A stretch of DNA of 64,000 nt. Source: Campylorhamphus procurvoides (Eukaryota > Chordata > Aves > Passeriformes > Dendrocolaptidae). The notes below the pieces were generated by a model that saw nothing but the letters and a program-made list of their open reading frames with translations, was not told the DNA's origin and did no database searches. The position numbers were made by a program, and so were the translations under genes. Positions within the stretch are counted from its first letter, which is position 1, and the number at the start of each line of letters is the position of its first letter. The DNA lies in NCBI GenBank assembly GCA_013396655.1, contig WBMV01000270.1, positions 1,045,609 to 1,109,608 of the forward strand, read 5' to 3'. Positions 39,905 through 52,212 of this stretch are shown piece after piece.

Positions 39905-40021
39905 ACAAACTAGGAATACCAAGCTTGTGGGTTTGACCCCTGTAGAGGCCATTTGCTTAAGAGCTGGACTCGATGATCCTTGTGGGTCCCTTCCAACTCA
40001 GAAAATTCTCTGTTCCTGTGA
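39905..40021 (+). mobile_element. tRNA-Ile/CR1 composite SINE (TguSINE1-like), 5' truncated
   Basis: The left part reads ACCAAGCTTGTGGGTTTGAC CCCTGTAGAGGCCAT, matching the anticodon-to-T-arm half of a tRNA-Ile with a B-box (GGTTTGACCCC, usual GGTTCGATCCC). It is joined to a CR1 3' end reading TTAAGAGCTGGACTCGATGA TCCTTGTGGGTCCCTTCCAA. This head-tail structure is that of the SINE described from zebra finch. The 5' part with the A-box is missing and the tail is decayed. Confidence 0.75.
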
Positions 40022-43000
40022 GGAGGAGTTTTGACATCCCAGGAAAAAACACCAAGTTAAATTTGGAGCGAATAGAAAAGCTGTTGGACTATCCTTTTAT
40101 TCTGTGGTGTTTTTTTCTCCTCACATTTGTCTCCATGTTAGTATTTCCTCAACATTGATTTCACTGTCTGGTCTCCCTTATCCTTATGCTAGTGTCTGGA
40201 TAGTTGATGGTTGATGGCTCTCCAAGCAACGCTGTGCTGGACAGCTTTATCAAGGAAGGACAGGTGTGAGAAGGAGGGCAAGGAGGAAACAAGAAGCGTT
40301 TTTCTAAACCCCAGCATGTTGTCGTTGCAGCCAGACAGTTGCAGAGACTTTTGAAGGCCAAGCTTATTTGTATAATGGCAGAAAATTTTGCTGTTTAATG
40401 GGGCATTTTATAAAGAAATGTAGGTCATCAATAAGGTACCCTGCTGACTCTGCCTTCTTCCCTTGGCTTTATGATGGTGGATCATCTAATCTGTATGGCA
40501 TTGTAGCTCCTAAAAACAGTGACAGTTTACAATCAGAATCAAGGACCACCAGCTAGGATATATCTTTTAAACCCACATATCTGGATTCACAAATACAACC
40601 AGTTATGAGATCAGTACAAAACACTCAGAAAAAAAGTGCAATATTTTAATTTTAATGCAAAAAAGGAAGAAGGGAATGAAGCTTTGTTGAAACCTCTGGG
40701 AATTTGCTCTCCTTTTCCTTCAGCTCTGCTTCCAGGGACTCCTTAGTGAGATGATACCTAGCAGGATGACTGCTCATGGAAAGAGGGAAAAACCTGTCAC
40801 CCAGGAGGCATTATCTTGTCCTGCATGCATGAAACTGTTTATCCAGGATAGTTCTGACGCTACAGGTTTCCTGATCTGACTGCTCAGTGGGGGGTTTCTT
40901 GCGTTGCTACATAGGAAAGCATTTGTCTGTGCTTGTGCTCTATTTTATTAGTCATTAGCAGTAAATGTGTTGGTTACCACTTCTCCTTGGGCAACAGCAA
41001 CGACTGAGACTGCAATGGAAATCCAGTCTTCTCACAGTCCCTTCCTTCTTTTGTTACACAAGATTTCATAAATTTCACGATGTGCAATCTTACTCAGCTT
41101 AGGTTTCTTTACAGAGAGCTGACTTAGATGTGAGAAACCTAAAACTCATTCATACAGTAAAATTTGGCAACACTTTATTACAAGAAACAGGTAAAATAGA
41201 AATTAATATCCATTTTAAAATCAGTTTTATAAGATCTTTTTTTTTTTTCCCAGGCTTTTCTGCTGGCAAAAGGAAAGCAAACCAATTTCTCTTGGTTGAA
41301 ATACATAATTCTTTAAGCTTTTTCTGACATCTCTTCAGAGCCACATGGCACTAGGTAAATTACTTGCATCTGGAATAATCAGAAAATAATTTCACTGAAA
41401 GAAGTCTTAAAAAAATCATAGCAAATCTAATAAAATGGGAGATTTAACTTGACTTAACAATGCTCCTGAAATACTCAAGCACACTTTATTCTAGCAACTC
41501 AGTTTATCCTCTTGCATTAAACTATACAGTTTAGGTATAATTATGGAAAAAATAAAGATCACCAGTAGTTAATAGTAGTTATTAAACCACATACTCACCT
41601 AGAATCATGAGTTTGGCTACTCAGCAATCAGGCTGCTTCGGTTGGAAGCAAGCCTCAAAACACTTAAACCATGCCACTCCAAATCAGAAAAGTTGAGAGA
41701 ACAATGTAATAGTAAGTAAGGAAGGGAATAAAACCACATGCTCATTGTCTACAGCCAGGTAAGGAGAAACAGATGAAGTCTCTAATGCCCAAATGTTAAC
41801 TATTACCTTGACTAAATTTCACTTACCCTCTCAGTGCACAGGCTTATTGGCAACTAGATGCAGCACAGGAGCAGATAGCAAAGCTCCTTGGGACTCCTCC
41901 TCAGAAAAGTTGCTCCTGTGATCTTGTCACATTGAAACATATGTGTGTGGCAAGTCAAGTGATCTAAAAACACTAACCCAGGACTTTCAAAACTCATAAG
42001 CTGGCAATTGCTTCATGGACTGGGAAATCCAGAGGTTGAAGTTCACTATAGTTCCCCGGGGCTTGACTTACACACAGCCTCAAGAACTTTACAGTAAAAG
42101 AGAATAGCAAACTAGCAGTTTGATTCTAACTTCCTGACCCTTGGACAACCACTGAGTTTTCAAGACAGAAGGAATTCTTGAAGTCCCTTCCCTCTCTCCC
42201 CACAATGCAACATGTTACAGGACAGTATTTTCAGCATTTTTACTACAATGTTTACACAAGTGGAAATGTCTTTAAAAAAACCCCAAGAACCCAAAACAAC
42301 AAAACACACCAAAAAGCGGGGTTTCATGGTGATGGGAGTTGCAGAAGCACAGACTCTCTGCAGTTCATATTGTGCAAAGAGAATAGGCCATTCACAAATG
42401 AGACTCAATTTCTGTGTCCTAATGGCAAGTTATCCCAGAAGCTCTTTACCAGGCAGCCCTGCCAGCTTCTAGGGCTGTGGCCCAGACTGGCGGCATGCTA
42501 TTGCAACAACATGGCACACAGACTCAGGGCATGGCGAACACAGTTAAAAATATCCCACAGAATAAACAAGCAGGGATCGGTACACAGCTCGTGTACCAAT
42601 AGATGTCAGTGTTGCATATCTGGTGTAGCCTTATAATTCTAGCAAATGCTGTCAGACCTAGCTGTGCTGGGGAAGGTCTGTATATGTGTCCTGTTTCATT
42701 TCATGGATTCCTGTCTATGCTTTTTTTATATCTAAGCCTGTCCATCTGAAAAAAGAGCAAGTAAACTGGGGCATCTGCTGGCTAGTGCTTCATCAGTTAG
42801 ATAGTTATAAATAAGTTTTATCTGTCAAATAACAGTAAAAGCAGACCGTTGCCATTGATCTGGTTGAATTTGCAGGCTTGACAATTAGCAATACCATCTG
42901 CAATCGGGTTGGTAATCAGACTTCAGAGAGAGCATAGAGGTGAAATGGAGGAGCTGCAGAGCTGCACAGAGCAGCCCACAGCTGCTCTGATGTCTCAGTT

Positions 43001-46000
43001 GGTGATGCGATACTATCTGCTCACTTGCCATACTGTTGTAGGCACATGTAACTGAGAACAGGACTTGGCATGGCTTTTTGGCAACCCCTGCATCTGACTC
43101 ATGCTCTAAGAGAAATACCAGAGCACTCCTCTGCTAAAGCACAGAAAAGGTGCCTCTTCCACACATCAGCTGGAGACCCTACTCTGCAGGGTCTCTGAGA
43201 ATTTTTCAGGGGTTTTGTTCTTTCACTAAGGGTTTGTTTTCTCTTACTTGCCATATCATTTATCCTGGTCATCTCCTTTCACTCTAGCCCCCACTCATGC
43301 TCCTGCATCTGTGGTTACATAGCAGGGGAATCACAGAAAATGTTACTATAATTAATGTGCCACTTCAGGATCCTGTTCTGCCTGTGCTCTCATTCTTGAC
43401 GAGTGACTCAGCCCCTCTTTTATTCCCCCTTATGGCAACCAACATGCACCAGTGTTTTACCCCAAATGGTAATGTTTTTATTAAGGACAGTGAGCATACT
43501 CCTTGCTTGATGATACCAGGTAGCAGACAAGAGGTTTTGATCCTACCACCATAACCAGAAAATCCAAAGAGTTTTCTTTGCCTCCTGGATTTCCCGCATC
43601 TCATTAGACTGTCCGGCGCACATCTGTAACAGCTCACAACCAGGCCTGTCAGCACACGGTTCATTAAAAAGCCATGGCTGCCAGCTTCTTTTGGCTGAAA
43701 TCCTTCCCTTCACAACGTAATACAAACACTGCTCTGTGCACTGAGTACCTTTGTGGGAGCTTGAGGGGAACGAAAGTAATCTCTTATCTGACAGTTCTGT
43801 TCTCTGTGGTGGTCAGCGTGTGCTGATGTGCAATAGCCCCTGCGCTCCTCAGGAGTGGGAGAGTGGAAAATCCCCATGAATGAGACTCTGACCTGAGGAA
43901 TTTGCTTTGTAAATTACACAGAAATGTCCAGTAGGTGAGAAGGTTTTGTTCTTCTGTATGTTTTATTTATTTTCATTTTCTCTCCCCACTCCCCAGTCAT
44001 ATCATATCATATGCAACTTGCAAGGTATATATTTAAAAATTTAAAAAAGAAAAAAATATATGAGGATTTAAGTCAGGGCTGTTAATTTCCAATTCTCCTA
44101 ATTAAAAAAAAAAACCTTTCTGGCAAATTATTAGAATTTAATTCTTGGAGCATGTTAGCTACTAAACTTACATCAAAAGCAGAATACCTCAAACTTAAGC
44201 TGCCTTTAAACCTTTGTCATCCCTATAACAAAAGCTGGGGGTGCAGACTGGGTATCATTACCTTGCCCTGCTAATACTTGTCTTTTTCAGGAATCTCAGA
44301 CATTTCCTGCTTTGGGGATCCAGAGAATTCGTCATGAAAACATTGCTGAAGACCTATTTTGGCTAAAATCATACTGATTTATGGGGACTTAAAATATGTT
44401 ACTGTCTATTGAAACACTAAAAGCACTGAGAGTTTTGCTTTTTTTTTTAATACTAGGAATTTCGGTGTGTGGGGTTTTTTTGTTGCTTTTTTTGGGTTTT
44501 TTAGTAGTAAAAATGTTAAAATCAGGTAATCAACCCAAATACAGATGGAAAAGTAGGTGACACCTCTCCTCCTCTAGACCCAATTTGTCCCATAACAGAG
44601 ACTATCAGAGGGCCAAGGCTTGCAGGCCCATACAGGGCACTGACAGCAGACCTGGATCTCAGTGGTCTCCTGTAGGAGAAGGGAGTGGAAGCGATATCCT
44701 ACCTGAGAGAGCACTGCACCTGGGAGGGTGCAGGTGGCGGCTGTGCTGGGCAGGTGCAGAGTGGCACAGACATCCTCAGCATGGTAAAACCAGTGTTTGT
44801 GTGGCAAGCACTGAGAGAAGCATATTGAGGATGGGCAGTGGCTGTCAGCTGTCACATCCAGAGGTCAGGGTAGCACTGAACAAAGCACAGGGGACCAGAA
44901 GCTGTGGCTTCCTGTCATTGTCCTCCCTTTCCTCTTCCACATATCTGTCTCCATCCATTTTCCATAACATTTTCTTTCCTGTCCTGCTTGAGCAACTTGG
45001 TAAGCATAGGTAGGGTGATCATCAGGGTGTGAGGTGCTCTGTGGCTCTGCTTGACAAGATGGGCTCCGCAAAGTGCACAAGCTCTTCTTGCTGCCAACTT
45101 CAGATGTTCTGGCCCCAGCCCAGGTTATTAAGCCCAACCCTTTTCCCTCAATGAGACAGGCACACCTAGGGACAGAGCAGTCTCACTCAGGGCATGAGAC
45201 TGTACTATGCAATGCCCTGCAGAACATAACCAGCACATTTTACCTGCACAAATTTTTTCTAATCAAGAATTTTAAAAACAGAAACAAACCTTTCAGTTTT
45301 TGCTTGAACAAAATAGTCAAAATATTTCGCTTAGTTGAAATATTTTTTAGTAGTTGCATTTTCATTGTGGCTTCTCCCAAAACAGTTTGGGCAAGAATGT
45401 CTTTGCAATGTTTTTGCAGCTGCAATTTGCTAGTGAAGAAATTGCCATGACAGAATTAATGATGTCAGGTAAGATACCAAGGCAATTTTGGAAACCACAT
45501 CCTGGCACTGATCTCAGCATATCTGACAAAGTAACTGTTCCTGCAGACATAGACTGTAGTCTCCTCAAATCTGTGGTGTGGTATGGCAAACCTTCATACT
45601 TCAAAACCTGGAACTGGATGGGCAGATTGCTTATCTTGGCTGTTGCTGGATGGAGAAAATCCCATTTTGCGAATCAAGCACAACAAGGACTTTTAGAAAA
45701 ATAGGACCTGATAAAAGCTCTACTACTAATCACCCAGAGACTAGCCATACCAAACAGAACTTATCTGCTTTTTGGTAGTTTTTTGTAGCATCATTGCTCA
45801 CCAATTCTGGAGTTTGCTTACTTTTTTCATGTGTTTCAGACATTATTGTGCTTCATGTGCTTGAAAGTATTCAGACAGGACTGAAGCTGGACAGTGCCAG
45901 TCATTTCATAAACAACTTTGGGAAATACTTCCTTTTCTGTTGACAGGTTTGCCATTTATTCTGAAGCAAGATAAGACAAGAGAATGTGATGAGCTTAAAG

Positions 46001-46529
46001 AGGGAAGGCCACATGAAAGATGGATGGCTAATGGCCTTGTGGAACATAATTTATGCCTTGAGACTCATGAAATACTTCCAGAAAACACCCACATCTGACT
46101 GTCATTCAGTTCAACCTGTAGTGGTTGCCAAGTTTTTTTTAAGGTTAAAATAGTGTAGAATTCTGAGTAAAGATTTGGAGACATTTTTGCTTGTGTGTAT
46201 TCACCTAGGCTTGTACTTTAAGTGTTTAAGGTTTGGGGTTTTTTCCTGTTTTATTTTTTGCTAGATTGATCTCTTCTGGGGACAAGATTCTCCTTGCCTC
46301 ATCAGAAAGAGACTGGCACATTTTAGAGGCAATTATCCAAATAATAAATATGGTAACATATAAATATGAAACACTGAAAGCCACTTTTTGTGTGACTCTG
46401 TTTCCAGGGAAACATTATTTCATGCAATAGGGTCTCACTAAGTAGGATCTTGCTAGTCTTAGTGAAACATGGAACTACCAGAGTACCTTAGTCTCTTTCT
46501 CCATTGCAGCATTTGCAACTGAGACATTG
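40022..46529. other. Unclassified DNA between SINE and LTR block
   Basis: No coding exon is supported. GC-richer patches at 42420-42600 and 44620-44860 stand out from AT-rich flanks, and ORFs of 142-152 codons there show no protein family. T/G-rich runs lie at 44460-44505. Confidence 0.4.
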
Positions 46530-47165
46530 ACTAAAACGTGGGGCAATATGAGAAGAAATGGGGGGGTGAAGGAAATTCCATCAGATTTTGGGGGAAATCC
46601 CAAACCCCAGCCCCTGGGAGTGTCCTGGGACAATCCTGGAGCAGCTGACAGTCACTGGACAATGGGAGCACTGCCCATACCACACCTCAGAGCCCTTAGC
46701 CCAGCCTTACATTGGCTGGCCACCTGAGGTCCTTCCTGGAGGTGTGGCCACAGGGGGTCCAGAGCCAATAAAAGCAGCAACTTGTGCACCCCATCTTTTC
46801 TTGAACGCTGCCACCTTGACATGGGGAAGCTGGACTCTCACAGGACTCTGGTAGTGGCTAAAATGTTCTCATTTTCTCTCTCTTTCTTTACTACTTCTTC
46901 TCTTAATCTCTTTTCTTAATATTTTGATAACTTAGGACCGGATGGGCTGGATTTTGCTAGTTGTACGGGGTAGCATGGGGTTGCTAAATCAGTGCTTTGT
47001 GGAATGCTTTATTTTGGTTGTATGTTACTCTAAACTTTTGCCAAGTTCCCTTATTTTCAAAAGTTTACCATTAAAAGTACCCCCTGAGAAAATGTGTGCA
47101 GCCTTTCTCCTTTGTGCTCTCTCTTAATGAGTTAAAAGAACATATCGGCTCTCCTAATAATCCAG
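46530..47165 (+). mobile_element. LTR-like block 1
   Basis: A GC-rich segment with an LTR-style promoter, CCAATAAAAGCAGC at about 46765-46778 (TATA-like), followed by a pyrimidine-rich stretch. Near 47066-47081 is an ATTAAAAGTACC polyadenylation-like site with a GTGTGCAGCC segment after it. The structure suggests U3-R-U5 of an endogenous retrovirus LTR. The limits are approximate and no coding region follows. Confidence 0.5.
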
Positions 47166-47285
47166 AGGGTGGATATTGTTGGAGCCTTGTATGTCTTTAA
47201 AGTAAACCCATGGGTGAGCTTGTAGTTTGAGATTTACAGTCTTACAGAAGCTCGCTCCTCCCTGAATATACCTACTAATTTGGAC

Positions 47286-48234
47286 TGTGAGGAAAACTTG
47301 AGGTAAGGTAAAGATGGTACTATTGTCCAAATATCTCAGGAGAAAAATGTGTGAAAGACTAGAATACTAATGGCTCAGACAATCAAGGTGCAAGCTGACG
47401 CTGTGTAATCACCCAGGTGCTCAGGGTGGGCACATCTGACACCTCAGGCTACAAACTGGGTTTTGAACAAGAAAAAGAAAGAGGCAAATCCCACAAGACA
47501 AGATAATGTCTCTTTGTCCATACACAAATGACTCAATTTTGATAACTCACCTCTAGGGAAGCACTGGGACAATTCACATACAGCCTGAAGATACTCATCT
47601 CTGCTGATGGGCCATAATGGACACTGTATGCAGCTGTAATGTCCTAGAAAGTGTCAAGGACTCATGAAATGTCCTGTGATCCAGTATTACACCATCCACT
47701 GTAAAACTCTCCACCCCAGGGAGGGTATTGGGGGTATATTTACCTAACCTAAGCCCAATGAAAGCCACACTTGGGCCTCTTCCCTCACAGCATGGACTTC
47801 ACTCGATACCTGGGTTTCTTTCCTCACACACATGGGCTTCTTCCCTCACCACACGGACTTCCCTCACAAAGCAGACTTCTTTCACCACATGGGACTTCCT
47901 TCATCATTGTGGACTTCTTTCCTCACTACTCTGGGCGACCCTTGACCGATCCAAACTGCAATCGTCACTTCACTCTCATCACTGAGAAGACCACAAGAAG
48001 AGGCTCAGTGGGTTGCTGTTGGAATCCATGGAGTAGCGATATTTTTTCTAGTTAATCTGTGTCTCTGACACTTTCTTCCTCTCTCTCTTTCTCTCTTTTT
48101 CCTATTTATTTCTATCTCTCTCTACATCACATTTGCTGTTAAATAAAAATCCTCATATTCAGATCATTCTTTCAGACCTCAAGAACTATAACAAAAAGGT
48201 GATTGACTGCAAGGTGGTTTTGCTTTGGACAACA
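47286..48234 (+). mobile_element. LTR-like block 2 with internal tandem repeats
   Basis: It ends with a typical avian LTR 3' arrangement: CTTTCTTCCTCTCTCTCTTT, TATTTATTTCTATCTCTCTC TACATCACATTTGCTGTT, then AATAAA at 48142-48147 and a terminal CAACA near 48234. The 5' limit (TGTGAGGAAAACTTGAGG at 47286) is a guess. It sits right after LTR block 1 in the same orientation, with only ~120 bp between them and no gag/pol/env. Confidence 0.55.
47765..47940 (+). repeat. Degenerate ~22-bp tandem repeats inside LTR block 2
   Basis: About seven units of an ATGGGCTTCTTCCCTCACCA-like motif, each varying in length and spacing. Such U3-region repeats can act as enhancer modules in LTRs. Confidence 0.7.
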
Positions 48235-49600
48235 TAGCAGAGAGATGGCAGTAGTAAGAGATGATGTTCATAACAATTAGAAAGAAATGTGGATGTTACT
48301 CCTATGGAAAAAGCAGCGCAAGGAAAAATATATTGGTCAATTCAAAGAAGTCCACAAAACCTGTTTGTTTAGCTAACATGACTTTAAAACATCTTTCTGT
48401 GAAAGCATTCAGTAAAGATTGGCATCTTCAGGAGAATTACAGGAAGGCTTAGTGAGTTTGCTTTGGAGCATGTAAGACTGATGTCACTGAGCAGGCTGGG
48501 GATATCTCCAGCGGATGTGTGTGCTTCTCTAAGTTATTATTTCCAGATGGAAAGACACGCTTCAGAAAATAGTTTCTGGATAGAACTGTTGAAGAGCCAG
48601 GTAGGCAATAAAGGCTGTAATGAGGTAACTGCTAGGAATCTCTGGTAGATAGGAGCTGCCTGCAGTCTGGATGAAAAAGAACAGCACAGAGACAAATGGA
48701 AGCAATCCAGTGTAAATGATTAATTTACTGAGTGCAATGACCAGTGTTATGCTGAGAAATTTTTGTTAATTTTAGAAAGAAATCTTTTTGCATCGCTATT
48801 GCTTTTGGCACTTCCCTTCTCATCTCTGTCTGCCCTTTTGCATCAGATCACATGGTGCAGCATTTGTGCACTAGGTATTGTCTGCCATAGATTGTTCAGT
48901 GGAATTTTGCAAACTCTTCAAATTTTAATGAAACTCATAAATCTAATCCAGGTACACACTGACGTACTGACATTTCAGCTGACCCTAAAAAATTCCAATT
49001 GTTATTTTCTCCCCTTTTTTCAGAAAAAAAAAAAAAGATAGCTAATAAAATACAAGGATTGTGAACTGCAATTTTAATAAAAGTTTTTCTACTTGACAGC
49101 ATTATTAGATACTCTCTTTGTGAGGATGCATACTTTACAGTTTTTAGATTAATTTAAATTGAAATTTTACAATAGATAGCAGAGCTAAATAGACATTTGG
49201 GAAAAAAACATGGGATGATGAACATTATATTAATTTACTGTTTTGGAAACAGCATTATTCTGTCAGCTATTTCAAACTGAAATAGCATATCCAGGAGTGA
49301 GGGCATTCACACCCAGTGGGACTGGTGCACTTCATTGCTCATACAAACAAGCAGAAAATTAACTCTCTGAGGCCATAAAGATAGTCCTGTGCACTCTAGT
49401 TCAACTACTTATCCCATCTCTGGGGCTTCAGTCTGTATTCATAATTAACCTTTTAATTAGAGTAAGGATTGCAGAATTTTAATCAAATTTAACAGCTATG
49501 TTCCAGCTACAGTGGAGTCAAGTGGTTAATTTTAGTCATTATGAAACTGAAGTGCTTAAGACTGTGAAGGAGAGCAACTATTTATTTTTACAAATTTAAA
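48235..49600. other. Non-coding DNA
   Basis: No exon or repeat was recognised except an A13 run at 49024-49036. Confidence 0.4.
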
Positions 49601-49688
49601 GCAAGTGCCTGGGCTAGGTTCTTTTTGTCTAGTCATGAAGTAGGTCTTTGGTGTTCCTTGACAAGCATGGGTTGATGTGTTCTCTTCA
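49560..49688 (+). repeat. Interspersed repeat copy A (inverted partner at 50686-50773)
   Basis: It contains TTTTTGTCTAGTCATGAAG and CTTTGGTGTTCCTTGACAAG, found in reverse complement at 50686-50773 with roughly four-fifths of bases matching. The preceding ACTGTGAAGGAGAGCAACTA TTTATTTT recurs in similar form at 53175-53205. It is therefore a dispersed repeat family, possibly LTR-derived; I cannot name it. Confidence 0.65.
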
Positions 49689-49949
49689 CAATCATAAATG
49701 CACATAAGATAGCATTTTTAGTTGAAGAATCAGTGAAATTCTTCTGCTGTTGGGAGAAGTTAGATTTGGTCAACAATAAAGTTAAAGGCTTTCTTAATCC
49801 AGAAGACTTTTTTTGGTCATCAAAGATTTTTAAATGTTTCGTTATTAATACTACACAAATTCAAGCTAAACAGCCCTTCTCTAAATAAAATAATTATTAG
49901 CAAATTAGGAATAATGCTGTTTGCAAAACAGTAAATTGACATAAAATTT

Positions 49950-50493
49950 TGTCATGGTTTAGGATGGTACTCTTTAATTTAAGTGCTCCCACAGAGACTC
50001 TCCAAACCAAGCTGCTGCTTACTTGCTCTCCCTCCCTTTCCCCTCCCTGTGCGGCAGGCTGGAGAACTGGAGGCACAAAAAGTAAAGGTCATGGGTTGAG
50101 ATAAGAACAATTTCCTGGAAACAGCAATGGGATAAGAAAATTAACAGTAACAGCAGCAATATTAATAACAAAAGTGTACAAAAGAAAGAGTAATTCAGAT
50201 GCAAAATGCTCACTGCAGAGCCAGACCCAATATGAGAGCAGCCACGCCACCACGATCACTCCCTCTGGCTCGGAACTGGTGCCACTCAACCTTTCCCTCT
50301 GGCTCAGAACTAGGGTGATGCATGTCCCTGCCTTCAATGCTTACTTGACCGCAAGGAACCCTTCTCTTCAGAAGAGAGTCCCCTCCTCTACTGCCAGCAA
50401 TAATGTGAGGTGGTGCAGAATAACGTCTGGGTCCTGGACATGCACCCTCCGGACTACTGTGATAATTACCCCGTCCTGGCAGGAACCAGGACA
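49950..50493. mobile_element. Solo LTR (~544 bp)
   Basis: It starts TGTCATGGTTTAGGATGG and ends GGCAGGAACCAGGACA, a TG...CA boundary pair with near-inverted termini (TGTCATGGTT / AACCAGGACA) like many passerine LTRs. It is GC-richer than its surroundings, with an A-rich middle (50150-50200). No internal retroviral region flanks it. An exact target-site duplication is not evident. Orientation cannot be decided because either strand gives a plausible LTR start. Confidence 0.65.
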
Positions 50494-50685
50494 AGTTTAT
50501 AATCATATGCTTTTACCAAAATGTTTGTTCTGTGCTGCCATATACCCCAGGTGTCAGAGCTAAAAGTCTTCCCTAATCCTGCGCAAGCAGGAGTTGGTGT
50601 TCTCCAAACGTGCCCACAATATGGTGAGTCACTGCTGGTGTTATTGGGGACCTCACCCCTAAAATGAATACCACAAGGACAGGGA

Positions 50686-50773
50686 TGAAGAGAACACATT
50701 AGCCCATGCTTGTCAAGGAACACCAAAGGCCTCGTTCATGACTAGACAAGAAGCCCTTAGCTCAGACACTTGC
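50686..50773 (-). repeat. Interspersed repeat copy B (inverted partner of 49601-49688)
   Basis: Reverse complement of copy A (CTTGTCAAGGAACACCAAAG, then CATGACTAGACAAGAAG). The two copies flank the solo LTR almost symmetrically, but the sequences between arm and LTR do not match each other, so two independent insertions are likeliest. Confidence 0.65.
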
Positions 50774-52212
50774 TTAATGCCAGCACTGATGTAAGCCTCC
50801 TATGGAATTATTAAGATACGACATCCCAGAAAAGAGAATGAAGACTTCAAAAAAGACATTCATGAGGCATTTGGAAGAAAACAATTGAATGTTTACTTGG
50901 TGGGGTCAATTGCTCTTAAAATGTTCATAAGATTTTCTTTTCTGTCAGGGATAAGTCTTTTGACCTCTGTATCATCTGGGGCTTAGTGCCAATATAGGTA
51001 CTTTTGACATGTATTTGTCTCTGAATTTAGGTCTGCTTTTAATCATAGCACAGCTGGGTATATACAGCTGGGAAGATGACTTGGATGGTCTAAAATAAAC
51101 TATCAGAGCATAGTTTGCTATTAGTGCCTACAAGCTGAATATATTCATCTCTTTATATTTCATGGAATCATTAAAATCATTTAGCTCAGTCTGTCTTTTA
51201 GTAGGCATGCAGTAGTGTGCTCTTTTGTCATTATTGCAGGTGTTGGGGATTTTGCTTACTTTCCTTGTTTACAGTCTCTCTTGTGTTGCTTTTGTCTGGT
51301 GTTTTTCTCAGGTCTGCAGCTGATCTTTTAAACAGGACTGTGACACGAGTGTCTTTTAGCATTGTTTGTAATGAGATAAATCAGTAAGATATGTTTGCAT
51401 GTTACATAACACCTCACTTGTGATCTCAGGTAAATCAACACCGTTTATTTCAATTGTGTTTTCTGTTTCTGCCTCTTAACTGCATCATTAACTGTGCATG
51501 AGCACAGGATGATCATGCAGCACAGGTCTTTACCCACGACTGCTGCAGCCCAGAGCAGTTTACACATGCTCTCTCCATCATGACATCGGCACCCGCTCCT
51601 TCTGGCTCCAACCAAAACCCACACCTGCCCTTCCATAAGGAATGATCCTCAACATAACAGAGTACTGAGGCTGTCCTGTTATTGTAACATGAGAATGCTC
51701 TCTGTAAACAAGCGTTATGGACATGCCAAAAGGGATGGAAGTGCAGTCACTTCTCTTTCCATGGCAGGTAACACTGACTGCTGAAATGCCAAATAGGGGA
51801 AACAGAGTTCACAGAACTTATTTTTCTAGGCTGACCATACTGTAGCTCTTCCAGCATCCAGATCAAACTGTGCATATGTCCCCACTCCTCCCACCCCTGT
51901 GCTAGTACATAGTTCCAACCAAGGGGGAAGGAAGCACGTTTTGGATTTGTCTCCATTACCTGCTTGGATGTGAACAAAGTATTTTCCACAAAGATGCTCC
52001 ATTAACTAGCCCCAAACATTAGATGACTCATTATGTTACAGAGCCTAGTGACTTTTACCTCTTCTATTTATATATTTAAACTAATTTCTCCTTTTTACGT
52101 CATCTTCTTTGTTACTGTGATAGATCATAATGAATTGTAATATTACAAAGATTTGTTATTCACATATGCATCTAACCAAAAAGTACAAAATATCTTCATA
52201 ATTTCTCCAAAA
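50774..52212. other. Non-coding DNA
   Basis: Nothing recognised. ORFs such as 51747-51989 (minus) have no family resemblance. Confidence 0.4.

Noticed and set aside
39905..39975. Possible tRNA gene
   Set aside because: Only the 3' half of a tRNA-Ile is present and it is fused to a CR1 tail, so it is a SINE, not a functional tRNA.
42178..42636. 152-codon plus-strand ORF
   Set aside because: Low-complexity Asn/Thr/Lys start, no family resemblance and no promoter or splice context.
50174..50563. 129-codon plus-strand ORF
   Set aside because: Lies mostly inside the solo LTR and has no retroviral protein resemblance.
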